Shown piece by piece: positions 32,618 to 41,771 of a stretch of DNA of 64,000 nucleotides. Below the pieces are notes generated by a model, which searched no databases, was not told where the DNA came from, and worked only from the letters and a program-made list of their open reading frames with translations. The stretch is from Mesorhizobium sp. Root102 (GTDB lineage: Bacteria; Pseudomonadota; Alphaproteobacteria; Rhizobiales; Rhizobiaceae): contig NZ_LMCP01000046.1 in the NCBI RefSeq assembly GCF_001425625.1, forward strand, positions 24,197 to 88,196. The letters are read 5' to 3'. The stretch's first letter is position 1; the number at the start of each line of letters is the position of its first letter. Both the position numbers and the translations under genes were made by a program.

Positions 32618-33523
32618 TTGGCGACCACGATGATCACCACACTGGACAGGTCTTCAAGAGCGGCCGCGCGGGGCCTCAGCGACATTTCGATCCGCAACCT
32701 CTTCATCATTCCGACGGTCCTGTTCCTGATCGTCTTCAACATCTTTCCGCTGATCTATTCGCTCGGCTATTCCTTCACCGATTTTCGTGCGTCGACCAAC
32801 GCGCCGGCGAATTTCGTCGGGCTGCAAAACTATCGCGACCTGCTCAACGATCCCTATGTCTGGTCCAACTTCGCCATCACCGCGAAGTACGTCATCATCT
32901 CGGTCGCCGGACAGTTGCTGGTCGGTTTCGGCGTGGCGATGCTGCTCAACCGCGACATCCCGCTGAAGGGTCTGCTGACGACGCTTCTCCTGCTGCCGAT
33001 GATGCTGTCGATGGCCGTCGTCGGCCTGTTCTGGAAACTGCTCTACGACCCGTCCTTCGGCATCATCAACTACGCGCTCGGTCTCGGCACCTTCGAATGG
33101 CTGTCGGATCCGAAGATGGCGCTCTACGCCGTTGCGCTGACCGACATCTGGATGTGGTCGCCCTTCGTCATGCTGTTGTCGCTGGCCGGCCTGTCGGCGG
33201 TGCCGAAGCACCTCTACGAAGCCGCAGCGATCGATCGCGCCGGGCCGTTCTACACCTTCTTCCGCATCACGCTGCCGCTGGTCGCGCCGATCCTGATGAT
33301 CGCCGTCATCTTCCGCACCATGGAAGCGTTCAAGACCTTCGATCTCGCCTACATCCTGACCAGCCAGCCGACCACCGAGTTGATCTCGATCCGGCTCTAC
33401 AAGATGGCGTTCCAGGAGTGGCAGACGGGGCGCTCCTGCGCGCTCGCCTACATCGTGCTGATCATGGTGCTGGCCATCACCAACATCTACGTCAAATACC
33501 TCAACAAGGTGAAGGAGCGCTGA
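32618..33523 (+). CDS. Sugar ABC transporter permease (MalF/UgpA-like)
   Basis: A permease of about 301 residues with six hydrophobic segments (first at LFIIPTVLFLIVFNIFPLIYS). The EAA loop is present as YEAAAIDRAGPFYTFFRITLPLV. I used a TTG start at 32618 because GGGAG lies seven bases upstream; an ATG at 32630 has no SD and would shorten the protein by four residues. It pairs with the permease at 33525 to form the channel. Confidence 0.85.
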   Translation: MATTMITTLDRSSRAAARGLSDISIRNLFIIPTVLFLIVFNIFPLIYSLGYSFTDFRASTNAPANFVGLQNYRDLLNDPYVWSNFAITAKYVIISVAGQLLVGFGVAMLLNRDIPLKGLLTTLLLLPMMLSMAVVGLFWKLLYDPSFGIINYALGLGTFEWLSDPKMALYAVALTDIWMWSPFVMLLSLAGLSAVPKHLYEAAAIDRAGPFYTFFRITLPLVAPILMIAVIFRTMEAFKTFDLAYILTSQPTTELISIRLYKMAFQEWQTGRSCALAYIVLIMVLAITNIYVKYLNKVKER

Positions 33524-33524
33524 G

Positions 33525-34484
33525 ATGGCGGCCGTTCGCACTTCTTCCGAAATCGGCTTCAACCGTGTCGCCATCGTTGCCGTTCTGATGGTGACGATCA
33601 TTTTCCTGGCACCGATCTACTGGATCGCCTCGACTGCGTTCAAGCCGCGCAATCTCGCCACCACCATCCCGCCGACGGTCGTCTTCCAGCCGGAAATTTC
33701 GCCCTTCGTGAAGCTGTTCACCAAGCGCTCGCAATTGCGCAGCCCGCCGACGCCGGAAGAATATGCGGCCGCCCCATGGTGGGAGCGCGTCGTCTTCGAC
33801 GGCGGCGAGAAGATCGTGCGTGACGGCAAGGACCAGGTGCAGTGGTCGGGATATCCAAGCCGCTTCCTGAACTCGCTGATCATCGCCATCACCTCGACGG
33901 TGCTGGCGGTCGGCATGGGAACGTTCACCGCTTACGGCTTCTCGCGTTTCAAGGTGAAGGGGGAGGCGGACCTGCTCTTCTTCATCCTGTCGACACGCAT
34001 GCTGCCGCCGGTCGTGGTGGCGATCCCGATGTTCCTGATGTACCGGGCGGTCGGCCTCAACGATTCCCATATCGGCCTGATCATCCTCTACACCGCTTTC
34101 AACCTATCCTTCTCGGTGTGGCTGATGAAGGGCTTCATGGACGAGATACCGAAGGAGTATGAGGAGGCTGCCCTCGTCGACGGCTATACGCGCATGGAGG
34201 CCTTCTTCAAGATCGTGCTGCCGGAGGCCGCCACCGGCATCGCCGCCACCGCCGTGTTCTGTTTCATCACGGCGTGGAACGAATATGCCTTCGCGCTGAT
34301 CATGACCAACCGCCGCGCCCAGACCGCGCCGCCGTTCATCCCCAGCCAGGTCGGCTCCGGTCTGCCGGACTGGACGGTGATTGCCGCCGGAACCTTCCTG
34401 TTCCTGCTGCCCGTCGCAATCTTTACCTTCCTGCTTCGCAACCATCTGTTGCGCGGCATGTCCTTCGGAGCGATCCGCAAATGA
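33525..34484 (+). CDS. Sugar ABC transporter permease (MalG/UgpE-like)
   Basis: A 319-residue permease that starts one base after the first permease stop. It has an unusually long periplasmic loop between helix 1 and helix 2 (about residues 40-110, including EEYAAAPWWERVVFDGG), then the conserved core. The EAA loop reads YEEAALVDGYTRMEAFFKIVLPEA. Its stop overlaps the start of the small membrane protein (ATGA). Confidence 0.88.
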   Translation: MAAVRTSSEIGFNRVAIVAVLMVTIIFLAPIYWIASTAFKPRNLATTIPPTVVFQPEISPFVKLFTKRSQLRSPPTPEEYAAAPWWERVVFDGGEKIVRDGKDQVQWSGYPSRFLNSLIIAITSTVLAVGMGTFTAYGFSRFKVKGEADLLFFILSTRMLPPVVVAIPMFLMYRAVGLNDSHIGLIILYTAFNLSFSVWLMKGFMDEIPKEYEEAALVDGYTRMEAFFKIVLPEAATGIAATAVFCFITAWNEYAFALIMTNRRAQTAPPFIPSQVGSGLPDWTVIAAGTFLFLLPVAIFTFLLRNHLLRGMSFGAIRK

Positions 34485-34702
34485 GCTTTCGCGCCATCAA
34501 TCAGAAATATCTGGAGCCCGGTTCGCAGGTGCTGATGGTGCTCGGCATCATCGCGCTCTGCCAGCCCTGGAACCTGCTGTTGCACACCTATGGCCTGACC
34601 ATCATCCTGATCGGGCTGATCGGCTTCAACATCACCTCGAAGATCGCGCCTGAGGAGAAGGCCGGCACCGGCCAGGTGCGAAATCCGGGAGCACAGCATT
34701 GA
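34481..34702 (+). CDS. Small two-helix membrane protein of the ABC operon
   Basis: A 73-residue protein with two hydrophobic helices (about 16-33 and 40-56) and a charged C-terminus. It overlaps the permease stop (ATGA) and the ATPase start, so it is translationally coupled on both sides. A small predicted membrane protein (GlpU) also occurs in the rhizobial glycerol ABC operon glpSTPQUV. It may be an accessory subunit. No domain is recognised. Confidence 0.7.
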   Translation: MSFRAINQKYLEPGSQVLMVLGIIALCQPWNLLLHTYGLTIILIGLIGFNITSKIAPEEKAGTGQVRNPGAQH

Positions 34703-35802
34703 CCCAGATCGAGCTTCGCGGCGTCCAGAAATTCTTCGGCGCCGTCCAGGTCATCAAGGACCTCAACCTGAAGATCAGCGACAACGAGTTCATCGTCCTG
34801 CTCGGCCAGTCGGGCTGCGGCAAAACGACGACGCTGCGCGCCATCGCCGGACTGGAGACGATCGACGAGGGCGACATCCTCATCGACGGCAAGCCGATCC
34901 AGCATCTGAAGGCCGCCGACCGCGACATCGCCATGGTGTTCCAGTCGTTCTCGCTCTACCCGCATATGAGCGTCTACGAGAACATTGCCTTTCCCTTGCG
35001 TGCTACACGCAAGAGCAAGGCCGAGATCGACTCGGAAGTGCGCTCGGTCGCCAAGACTCTGCAAATATTAGACCTGCTCGACAAGAAGCCGTCGGCGCTT
35101 TCGGGCGGCGACATGCAGCGCGTGGCCATCGGCCGGGCGCTGGTGCGGCGGCCGAAGGCGATGCTGATGGACGAACCGATCGGCGCGCTCGACGCCAAGC
35201 TGCGCGAGGAAATGCGGGCCGAGATCAAGCGGCTTCACATCAAGCAGGGCTCGACCACCATCTATGTCACGCACGACCAGATCGAGGCGATGAGCCTCGC
35301 TGACCGCATCGTCATCATGCATGAAGGTGTGCTGCAGCAGGTCGGTTCGCCGGACGAGGTCTATTCGCGTCCGGCAAACCTGTTCGTGGCGCAGTTCGTA
35401 GGCAGTCCGGTGATGAACGTCGCCGACGCGGCGGTCGCGGAGACGGCGTCTTCGGTCTCGGTGACGGTCGGCGGGGCTGCCTCCGGCTTTGAATTCCCGC
35501 GGGCGCTGCTGTCGAAGCTCAACGGCCATGCCGGCGGCCAACTGGCGCTCGGCATCCGGCCGGAAGGCGTCCTCATCCGCCGCGATGCGGCCGAGGGGTT
35601 CCTGCCGGTCGAGACGCAGATCGTCGAGCCGCTCGGCTCCTTCGACATCGTCGACCTCAAGGTCGGGTCCAAGATGCTGCGCGCACGCACCAAGAGCGGC
35701 TTCGTCAGCGGCCCCGGCGAGAAGGTGTTCGCCAGGATCGATCCGGCCCAGGCGCATTTCTTCGACACGGCGAGCGGCAAGTCGCTGGAGGTGAGACTGT
35801 GA
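34699..35802 (+). CDS. Sugar ABC transporter ATP-binding protein (UgpC/MalK-like), first of two
   Basis: A 367-residue ATPase of the MalK/UgpC type, with an N-terminal ATPase domain and a C-terminal TOBE-type regulatory domain. Walker A is GQSGCGKTTTLR, signature LSGGDMQRVAIGRA, Walker B MLMDEPIGALDAKLR, H-loop YVTHDQIEAMSL. The start is a TTG overlapping the previous stop, with GGGAG upstream. The signature has Met instead of the usual Gln after the SGG-x, a feature shared with its partner. Confidence 0.9.
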   Translation: MTQIELRGVQKFFGAVQVIKDLNLKISDNEFIVLLGQSGCGKTTTLRAIAGLETIDEGDILIDGKPIQHLKAADRDIAMVFQSFSLYPHMSVYENIAFPLRATRKSKAEIDSEVRSVAKTLQILDLLDKKPSALSGGDMQRVAIGRALVRRPKAMLMDEPIGALDAKLREEMRAEIKRLHIKQGSTTIYVTHDQIEAMSLADRIVIMHEGVLQQVGSPDEVYSRPANLFVAQFVGSPVMNVADAAVAETASSVSVTVGGAASGFEFPRALLSKLNGHAGGQLALGIRPEGVLIRRDAAEGFLPVETQIVEPLGSFDIVDLKVGSKMLRARTKSGFVSGPGEKVFARIDPAQAHFFDTASGKSLEVRL

Positions 35803-35819
35803 CCGCCGAAGGTCGCGAG

Positions 35820-35837
35820 AAGCCAACGATTTGGCTT
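35820..35837 (+). other. Small hairpin between the two ATPase genes
   Basis: AAGCCAA and TTGGCTT pair (7 bp) around CGAT, followed by TTTC. It lies in the 106-base gap between the two ATPase genes and could be a weak terminator or processing site. Confidence 0.35.
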
Positions 35838-35908
35838 TTCGAACAGTCGAACGCCCGGAGCCATAGCGGAGGGCAGACCGCCCTCGAACAGCATCGAGAC
35901 AACTGACC

Positions 35909-36994
35909 ATGGCCCATATCCAGCTCAAGAATATTTCGAAGACCTTCGGAAATCACACCGCCTTGACCGGCCTCGATCTCGACATCGCCGATGGCGAGTT
36001 CTTCGTGCTGCTGGGCGAGACGGGCGCTGGCAAGACGACGACCCTGCGGCTGATCGCCGGGCTGGAAAAGCCCAGTGAAGGCCAGGTCTTCATCGACGGC
36101 GTCGACGTCGCCGACTGGGGTGCGGCCGAGCGCGACGTGGCGCTGGTGTTGCAGCAATATTCGCTCTATCCGCGCTACACTGTGCGCGAAAATCTCGAGT
36201 TCCCGCTGAAGCCGAAGATCCGCCGGCTGCCCGACGCCGAGATCAAGGATCGTGTCGACCGCGCCGCCCGCACGCTGAGGATCGAGCATCTGCTCGACCG
36301 CAAGACCGACCGCCTGTCCGGCGGCGAGATGCAGCGCGTCTCCATCGGCCGCGCCATCGTGCGCAAGCCGCGCGTATTCCTGATGGACGAGCCCCTGTCG
36401 GCGCTCGACGCCAAGCTGCGCGAGGCGCTCCGCACGGAACTCAAGAATCTCCAAATGCAGCTTGGCGCCACCTTCCTGTTTGTCACCCACGACCAGATCG
36501 AAGCGATGTCGATGGGCGACATGGTCGGCGTGCTCAACCATGGCCGCATCGTCCAAACCGGGACGCCGCACGAGATCTACAACAACCCGCGCGACACCTA
36601 TGTCGCAAGCTTCGTCGGCTCGCCGCCGATGAACCTTATCGACGGCAAGCTGGTGAACGGCCGCGCGGTGATGGCGCCGTTGAATTTCGAGCTGCCTTTT
36701 TCAGGGGGAGCCAAGGCGAGTGCGGCGACCGACGGTCGCCCGCTCGTCTTCGGCATTCGTCCCGAGGATGTCTATCTCGAGAGTGGCGCGCCGGTCGAAG
36801 CGCGCGTCCATGATGTCGAGAACCATGGCGTCGAAAAGATCCTGACGCTACGCGTCGGCGACGCGACACTGCGTGCCACCGTTCCGGCCAGGACCGATGT
36901 CGCCATCGAGCAAGCGGTGCGCTTCGCCTGGAACCCGGACAAGGTGGTGCTGTTCGACAAAGGCAGCGGCGTCAGCTTGCGGCACGCGTCATAG
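35909..36994 (+). CDS. Sugar ABC transporter ATP-binding protein (UgpC/MalK-like), second of two
   Basis: A 361-residue MalK-type ATPase. Walker A is GETGAGKTTTLR, signature LSGGEMQRVSIGRA, Walker B FLMDEPLSALDAKLR, H-loop FVTHDQIEAMSMGD, then a C-terminal regulatory domain with FGIRPEDVYLE. It is clearly different from the first ATPase, so the importer probably works with an ATPase heterodimer, as in the GlpS/GlpT pair of rhizobial glycerol transport. It is the last gene of the operon. Confidence 0.9.
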   Translation: MAHIQLKNISKTFGNHTALTGLDLDIADGEFFVLLGETGAGKTTTLRLIAGLEKPSEGQVFIDGVDVADWGAAERDVALVLQQYSLYPRYTVRENLEFPLKPKIRRLPDAEIKDRVDRAARTLRIEHLLDRKTDRLSGGEMQRVSIGRAIVRKPRVFLMDEPLSALDAKLREALRTELKNLQMQLGATFLFVTHDQIEAMSMGDMVGVLNHGRIVQTGTPHEIYNNPRDTYVASFVGSPPMNLIDGKLVNGRAVMAPLNFELPFSGGAKASAATDGRPLVFGIRPEDVYLESGAPVEARVHDVENHGVEKILTLRVGDATLRATVPARTDVAIEQAVRFAWNPDKVVLFDKGSGVSLRHAS

Positions 36995-37179
36995 GCCCGC
37001 CTATTTCAGCAGGTAGGTCTCATAAGGCGCGGCGTTGATCAGCAGGATCACGCTTCGGTGTCGGAGAGGCAGGCGTCGTCAGCGCACCGCCTGGGGCCGG
37101 CAAGATAGTCCTGGATGAGGTGAAGACCACGCCGATTTCTAGCCTGGAATCACCAGCCCGTCGCGGCCTCCGTGCTGCG

Positions 37180-38163
37180 TCAGCTGGCCTGGCGGATATC
37201 AGCCTGTTCCTCGGCGCGCAGGTGGCTGGGCGCCGAGCCGATGACGCGCTTGAAGGCGCGACTGAAGGCGGCGTCCGATTCATAGCCGAGACGCGCGGCA
37301 ACGACGGAGATTTTCATCCTGTCGCGGACCAGCCACTGTCGCGCCTGATGCATTCTGACCTGGGTGACATATTTTGCCGGCGTTTCGCCAACGATGGTGG
37401 CGAAGCGCTCGGCAAATCCCGATCGCGAGGCGCCCATCATCCGGGCCAGCGACTCGACCGTCCAGTCGTGGTTCGGTTCGAGATGGATGGCGGCCAGCAC
37501 GCGGCCGATTTCGCGGTCCCTGACCGCGGCGATCCAGCCGGACGAGTCGCCGCAGCCGCGCTCGACCCATGAGCGTATGACGGTGGCGGCAAGCACGTCA
37601 GCCAGCCGCGCCAGGATGCCGCCGGAACCGACGCGCTCCATCGTCACTTCGCGCGCCATCGACTCCAGCAGATGCGGAATGCCGGGCTCATAGGCCTCCA
37701 GCTCATGCGTGCGCATCACGTCCGGCATCATGCCGAGCAGGGGGTGCAGGCCATCGAGATTGAAGTACATGCTGCCGCAGAACAACAGGGTGCCCGGCCG
37801 GCAACACTCCGACATGCCTTCGTTCGACATGCAGTAGACGTCCTTGCAGACCTCCTCGACTTCGTAGCCGTGGATCGGCCAGGCCTGCGCGCCGGGTTCG
37901 CTGGCAAGCACATGGGCCGCACCGCGCGGCAGCAGGATCGCATCGCCTGCGTTGAGTTCCACCCATTCGCCGGACGGCTGCTTCAGCCAGCAGCCTTTCC
38001 GGCCGATGAAATGAAACCGCGCCGCCGGCTGGGCCGGAAACTGGATACCCCAAGGCTCCTTCAGTTCGAAGCGACCATATTCGACGCCGTCGAGGCGCAG
38101 GCCGCGCAATATGTCGGTGAGCGGGTCGCCGGTGATTGGAATTTTGGACGAATGGTCAAGCAT
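37180..38163 (-). CDS. AraC-family transcriptional regulator with cupin sensor domain
   Basis: A 327-residue AraC regulator. The N-terminal part is a cupin-like ligand domain (WVELNAGDAILLPRGAAHVL, about 70-89), and the C-terminus carries two HTH motifs (VESLARMMGASRSGFAERF; ISVVAARLGYESDAAFSRAFKRVIG). The ATG at 38163 was chosen because the upstream in-frame codons lack family character. It is divergent from the MFS gene at 38255 (91 bases between starts), so it probably controls that exporter. Confidence 0.88.
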   Translation of the reverse strand: MLDHSSKIPITGDPLTDILRGLRLDGVEYGRFELKEPWGIQFPAQPAARFHFIGRKGCWLKQPSGEWVELNAGDAILLPRGAAHVLASEPGAQAWPIHGYEVEEVCKDVYCMSNEGMSECCRPGTLLFCGSMYFNLDGLHPLLGMMPDVMRTHELEAYEPGIPHLLESMAREVTMERVGSGGILARLADVLAATVIRSWVERGCGDSSGWIAAVRDREIGRVLAAIHLEPNHDWTVESLARMMGASRSGFAERFATIVGETPAKYVTQVRMHQARQWLVRDRMKISVVAARLGYESDAAFSRAFKRVIGSAPSHLRAEEQADIRQAS

Positions 38164-38254
38164 GATGGGGTTTCTAGCATGGAAACTCCAGGTGGTCACT
38201 CCCTATGTTGCATTGCAGCCAAATGCTGCGCTGCAAACATATCGGAGACTGACC

Positions 38255-39469
38255 ATGGCCGAACCCGCGACAGGCGTCATCGACGCTGCTCTTCTGAACC
38301 CCGCAGACTCCGATGAACGGACCGAACCGGCCTGGGGTGCCGTAGTCTCGCTGGCACTTGGGGTGTTTGGTCTGGTGACGGCTGAATTTCTGCCCGCCAG
38401 CCTGCTGACGCCGATGGCGCGCGATCTCGGCGTCAGCGAGGGCGTGGCCGGACAGGCGGTGACGGCAACCGCGATCGTTGGCGCCATTGCCGCACCCACC
38501 ATGGCCATCATTACCAGACGCATGGACCGTAGGCTGGTGATGTGGATGCTGACGGTGTTCCTGATCCTGTCCAATCTCCTGGCCACCTTTGCCTCATCGC
38601 TGCCCGTGCTTCTGCTTGCCCGTGTCGTGCTCGGCGTAGCACTTGGCGGCTTCTGGGCGATGTCGGCGGCCATGGCGCTGCGTTTGGTGCCGATGCGGCT
38701 GATGCCACGCGCCATGTCGATCATCCTCACCGGCGTTTCGCTGGCGACAGTCTGCGCGGCGCCGGTCGGCGCCTATGTCGGCGACATCTGGGGCTGGCGC
38801 ACTGCCTTCATGATCGCCACTGTCGTTGCCGCCCTGGCGTTGCTGGTGCAACTGGCCACCATTCCGAAATTGCCGCCCATGGGTGTGGCGAGCTTCCGCA
38901 CCTTGCTCGACGTGCTGGAACGTCCGTCGATCAGGGTGGCCTTGCTGGTCGTGCTGCTGGTCGCTTCGGGACATTTTGCCGGCTTCACCTATGTTCGTCC
39001 CTTCTTTGAGAAAGTGCCCGTGCTTGACATCGCGACGATCTCGCTGGTGCTGCTGGCCTATGGCATAGGCGGCTTCTTCGGCAATGTCGCCGGCGGCATC
39101 CTGGCCGAACGCAGCCTCAAGGCAGCCGTTGCGCTGGCGCCCCTGCTGATTGCTCTGGCAGCCGCCTCGATGCTGGTTTTCGGCGCTTCGCCCACGGTCG
39201 CCGCTGCCGCCGTTGCGGTCTGGGGCTTTGCCTTCGGCGCAGTGCCGGTCGGGCTGCAGAGCTGGCTGGTGCGGGCCGCGCCCGATCAGGCCGAAAGCGC
39301 TGGTGGACTGATGGTGGCGACGTTCCAGGTGGCGATCGCGCTCGGCGCCGTCTTCGGCGGCCTGCTGGTCGACCATGCCGGCGTCGCCAGCGCCTTCGCC
39401 TATTGCGGCGCGGCAACGCTGCTGGCGGCCATCGTGGTGTTCCTGCGCGGCCCGCAACGCGCCGAGTAG
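38255..39469 (+). CDS. MFS transporter (DHA1-type efflux)
   Basis: A 404-residue MFS protein with about twelve hydrophobic segments. It resembles the DHA1/arabinose-efflux branch (VTAEFLPASLLTPMARDLGVSEGVAGQAVTATAI). The motif A-like loop is ITRRMDRRLVMW, and LLARVVLGVALGGFWAMSAA fits helix 4. The ATG at 38255 has CGGAG upstream. Divergent from the AraC regulator, it likely exports a small molecule that the regulator senses. Confidence 0.85.
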   Translation: MAEPATGVIDAALLNPADSDERTEPAWGAVVSLALGVFGLVTAEFLPASLLTPMARDLGVSEGVAGQAVTATAIVGAIAAPTMAIITRRMDRRLVMWMLTVFLILSNLLATFASSLPVLLLARVVLGVALGGFWAMSAAMALRLVPMRLMPRAMSIILTGVSLATVCAAPVGAYVGDIWGWRTAFMIATVVAALALLVQLATIPKLPPMGVASFRTLLDVLERPSIRVALLVVLLVASGHFAGFTYVRPFFEKVPVLDIATISLVLLAYGIGGFFGNVAGGILAERSLKAAVALAPLLIALAAASMLVFGASPTVAAAAVAVWGFAFGAVPVGLQSWLVRAAPDQAESAGGLMVATFQVAIALGAVFGGLLVDHAGVASAFAYCGAATLLAAIVVFLRGPQRAE

Positions 39470-39506
39470 CCTGGACGCAAATCAGACCTCCGTGACATTG
39501 CGCGCC

Positions 39507-39535
39507 GGCCCGAGAACCATCAGGGTTTTCGGGCC
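39507..39535. repeat. 11-bp hairpin between convergent genes
   Basis: GGCCCGAGAAC pairs with GTTTTCGGGCC (one G-U) around a 7-base loop. It sits 38 bases after the MFS stop and before the end of the GFA gene on the other strand. There is no T-tract, but it could stop transcription from either side. Confidence 0.45.
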
Positions 39536-39587
39536 GTCGCCGTTGTGATGTCTCGACGACCCGCGACATACGCCGCCACCGGCCGGC

Positions 39588-39935
39588 TCAGACAGCGCGC
39601 CCGTCGAAGTCGAAGATCGACAAGGTGGAAGGGTCGAGATCGGCGATGCAATTGACGTTGACGTAGGCGCTGCGTTCGCTGCCTTCGCGAACGTCCTCCG
39701 CAAAGGCATGAATGCCGCAGCCGCGGCAAAAACGGTGTGCGATGGCATGGTTGCCGAATGTGTAGGTGCCGAGATCGTCGCCCCAGGCCAGGACCTGCAA
39801 GGTCCCGTGCGGGATGGCACACAACAGGGCGCCCTTGCGCGAGCATATCGAGCAATTGCACCGCACGGCGTCGGTCAGTTCGGCCTTGAATTCGAAGGCG
39901 ACCTTGCCGCAATGGCAGCTGCCTTTGTAGAGCAT
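39588..39935 (-). CDS. GFA-family (Mss4-like) zinc protein
   Basis: A 115-residue glutathione-dependent formaldehyde-activating (GFA) domain protein. The zinc cysteines are at C7 and C9 (GSCHCG), C26, C28 and C31 (CNCSIC), and C70 and C73 (FCRGCG). The ATG at 39935 gives the usual family length. These proteins may form S-hydroxymethyl-glutathione, but many members have no known substrate. It is divergent from the amidase gene (about 105 bases apart). Confidence 0.85.
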   Translation of the reverse strand: MLYKGSCHCGKVAFEFKAELTDAVRCNCSICSRKGALLCAIPHGTLQVLAWGDDLGTYTFGNHAIAHRFCRGCGIHAFAEDVREGSERSAYVNVNCIADLDPSTLSIFDFDGRAV

Positions 39936-40041
39936 CGGATTTTCCTCGTATTCGACAGGGTGCAAAACCGCCTGCGCCGGGTTAAGTCTCGGCAAGCCAT
40001 GCCCCAAGGACGTTCAAGGCGTCTGGAGTCCGACACCGAAA

Positions 40042-41331
40042 ATGCAATCAGTCCGTGATCACCTGGAAATCGTCCTTGCGCGCCTCGCTGCCCGTGCCAG
40101 TGAAGAGCGCGTGTTCACGAAGCTCTATGCCCAAGCCGCACGGGCCGCGGCTGACGCCAGCGATGCGCGCCAACGGGCCGGCGTGACGCTCGGGCCGCTC
40201 GATGGAACGATTGTCTCGATCAAGGACCTGTTCGATGTCAGCGGCGAACCAACCACGGCCGGCTCGCTGATGCTTAGGACAGCCGCGCCCGCCCTGCGCG
40301 ATGCCGCCATCGTCAACCGGCTGCGGCAGGCCGGCGCGGTGATCATTGGCAAGACCAACATGACCGAATTTGCCTTCACCGCGATCGGCGACAACCAGCA
40401 CTATGGCACGCCCGGCAATGCGATGGATGCCAGCCGCATCCCGGGCGGCTCGTCTTCGGGCGCTGGCGTTTCCGTCGGTGAAGGCACTTGCGACATCGCC
40501 ATCGGCTCGGACACTGGTGGTTCGGTGCGCATACCGGCATCGCTCAACGGCGTCGTCGGCTTCAAGCCGACGGCGAGGCGCGTGCCGCTCGCCGGCGCGT
40601 TCCCGCTGTCCGCCTCGCTGGACTCGATCGGTCCGCTTGCCCGAACCGTCGCTCGGTGTGCCGCTGCCGACGCTGTGATGGCCGGCGAGGTGCCGACCGC
40701 GCTGGCGCCGATTGCCCTTGCAGGGCTTCGCATTGGCATCCCGCGCGGTGTCCTTTTCGAAAACACCGAAAGTGAGGTCACCGCCGCGTTCGATCGCAGC
40801 CTTGGCAAGATCGAGCAGACAGGGTCGCGGATCGCGGACCTGTCGATCGATGATCTGCTTGCCGACATGCGTTCGGCCACCAAACGTGGTTCGATCGCGG
40901 CGATGGAAGGGGCCGAAGTGCATGCGGACTGGCTGGCGACTGGGGCATCGGTGCCGGTCGACCCGCACGTCAGCGGGCCTTTGTCGCGGGCAGTAATGCT
41001 GCCGATGCCTATTTACATCAGGGCGCTACGCCGTCGCACAGCACTCGTCGCTGCCATGGACGAGCGGTTGGCGTCGGTCGATGTGCTGGCTCTGCCGACC
41101 ACACCGGTGACGGCGCCGACAATTGTTTCGATGACTGAAGACGCCGAGCTGCGCGACCGCACCGAAGGCCTGCTGCTGCGCAACACGCAGGTCGCCAACC
41201 AGTTCGACCTCTGTGCGATCTCGCTGCCAATGCCTGATATGACGCTGCCTGCCGGATTGATGCTGGTGGCGCGCAACGGGCATGACCGGCGCCTGTTGCG
41301 GATTGCTGCTGAAATCGAGCGGCTGTTCTGA
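40042..41331 (+). CDS. Amidase (amidase signature family)
   Basis: A 429-residue amidase. The Ser-cisSer-Lys triad can be placed at K61 (VSIKDLFDV), the cis-Ser in GGSSSGAG (about S137-S138) and the nucleophile S161 (GSDTGGSVRIPAS). It hydrolyses an amide bond of an unspecified small substrate. It has no operon partners on its own strand. The length matches short members of the family. Close relatives include GatA-like and aryl-acylamidase enzymes, so the substrate is open. Confidence 0.88.
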   Translation: MQSVRDHLEIVLARLAARASEERVFTKLYAQAARAAADASDARQRAGVTLGPLDGTIVSIKDLFDVSGEPTTAGSLMLRTAAPALRDAAIVNRLRQAGAVIIGKTNMTEFAFTAIGDNQHYGTPGNAMDASRIPGGSSSGAGVSVGEGTCDIAIGSDTGGSVRIPASLNGVVGFKPTARRVPLAGAFPLSASLDSIGPLARTVARCAAADAVMAGEVPTALAPIALAGLRIGIPRGVLFENTESEVTAAFDRSLGKIEQTGSRIADLSIDDLLADMRSATKRGSIAAMEGAEVHADWLATGASVPVDPHVSGPLSRAVMLPMPIYIRALRRRTALVAAMDERLASVDVLALPTTPVTAPTIVSMTEDAELRDRTEGLLLRNTQVANQFDLCAISLPMPDMTLPAGLMLVARNGHDRRLLRIAAEIERLF

Positions 41332-41355
41332 CGGCAGTATGCCTGAGATAGGCAA

Positions 41356-41730
41356 TCAGTGCGCCGCGCAGCGCTTGCGCTCGCCTGTCTTGGAGGCGCG
41401 TTCGATATCGGTAACGACCAGCATCGGCGGATCGCTCGTTTCACCGCGATGCTGGATAGATCCTCGGACGACGAGCTTTCCCGCATAGAGCTTGTCGGAG
41501 AGGTCGGGTGCGGATCTGTTCAGCGGCCGCAATTCGGTGGTGTTCAGCGCCACGCCCTTGACGATCTTGCCGGTGGCGAGATCGAGCGCATTACCCGACG
41601 GACAGGGGGCCCTGATGCAGACGATCCCATTGCCGCAATAGACATAATCGCTGCTCCGGGTCGCGGCGAGCGACGGCGAGGCGCAGATCGAAGAAGCAAC
41701 AACCAGAGACGCGAAGCGCAGAGTGAACAT
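41356..41730 (-). CDS. Small secreted Cys-containing hypothetical protein
   Basis: A 124-residue protein with a signal peptide (MFTLRFASLVVASSICASPS, cleavage near SLAA). The mature part has a cysteine cluster in YVYCGNGIVCIRAPCPSGN and a C-terminal Cys-Ala-Ala-His. It is presumably periplasmic or secreted, with disulfides. No known domain recognised. It is convergent with the amidase and lies 5' of the hydroxyacid dehydrogenase end. Confidence 0.6.
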   Translation of the reverse strand: MFTLRFASLVVASSICASPSLAATRSSDYVYCGNGIVCIRAPCPSGNALDLATGKIVKGVALNTTELRPLNRSAPDLSDKLYAGKLVVRGSIQHRGETSDPPMLVVTDIERASKTGERKRCAAH

Positions 41731-41771
41731 GAGCTCAGCGTCGCCGAGAATTGGGGCGAAACAGCGATGTG

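Noticed and set aside
37001..37060. A short minus-strand tail reading VILLINAAPYETYLLK before a stop
   Set aside because: It could be the end of a lost gene, but 16 residues are too few to assign to any family.
39470..39587. A minus-strand tail ending GPKTLMVLGPARNVTEV
   Set aside because: It looks slightly gene-like but is mostly explained by the hairpin at 39507-39535 and has no start.
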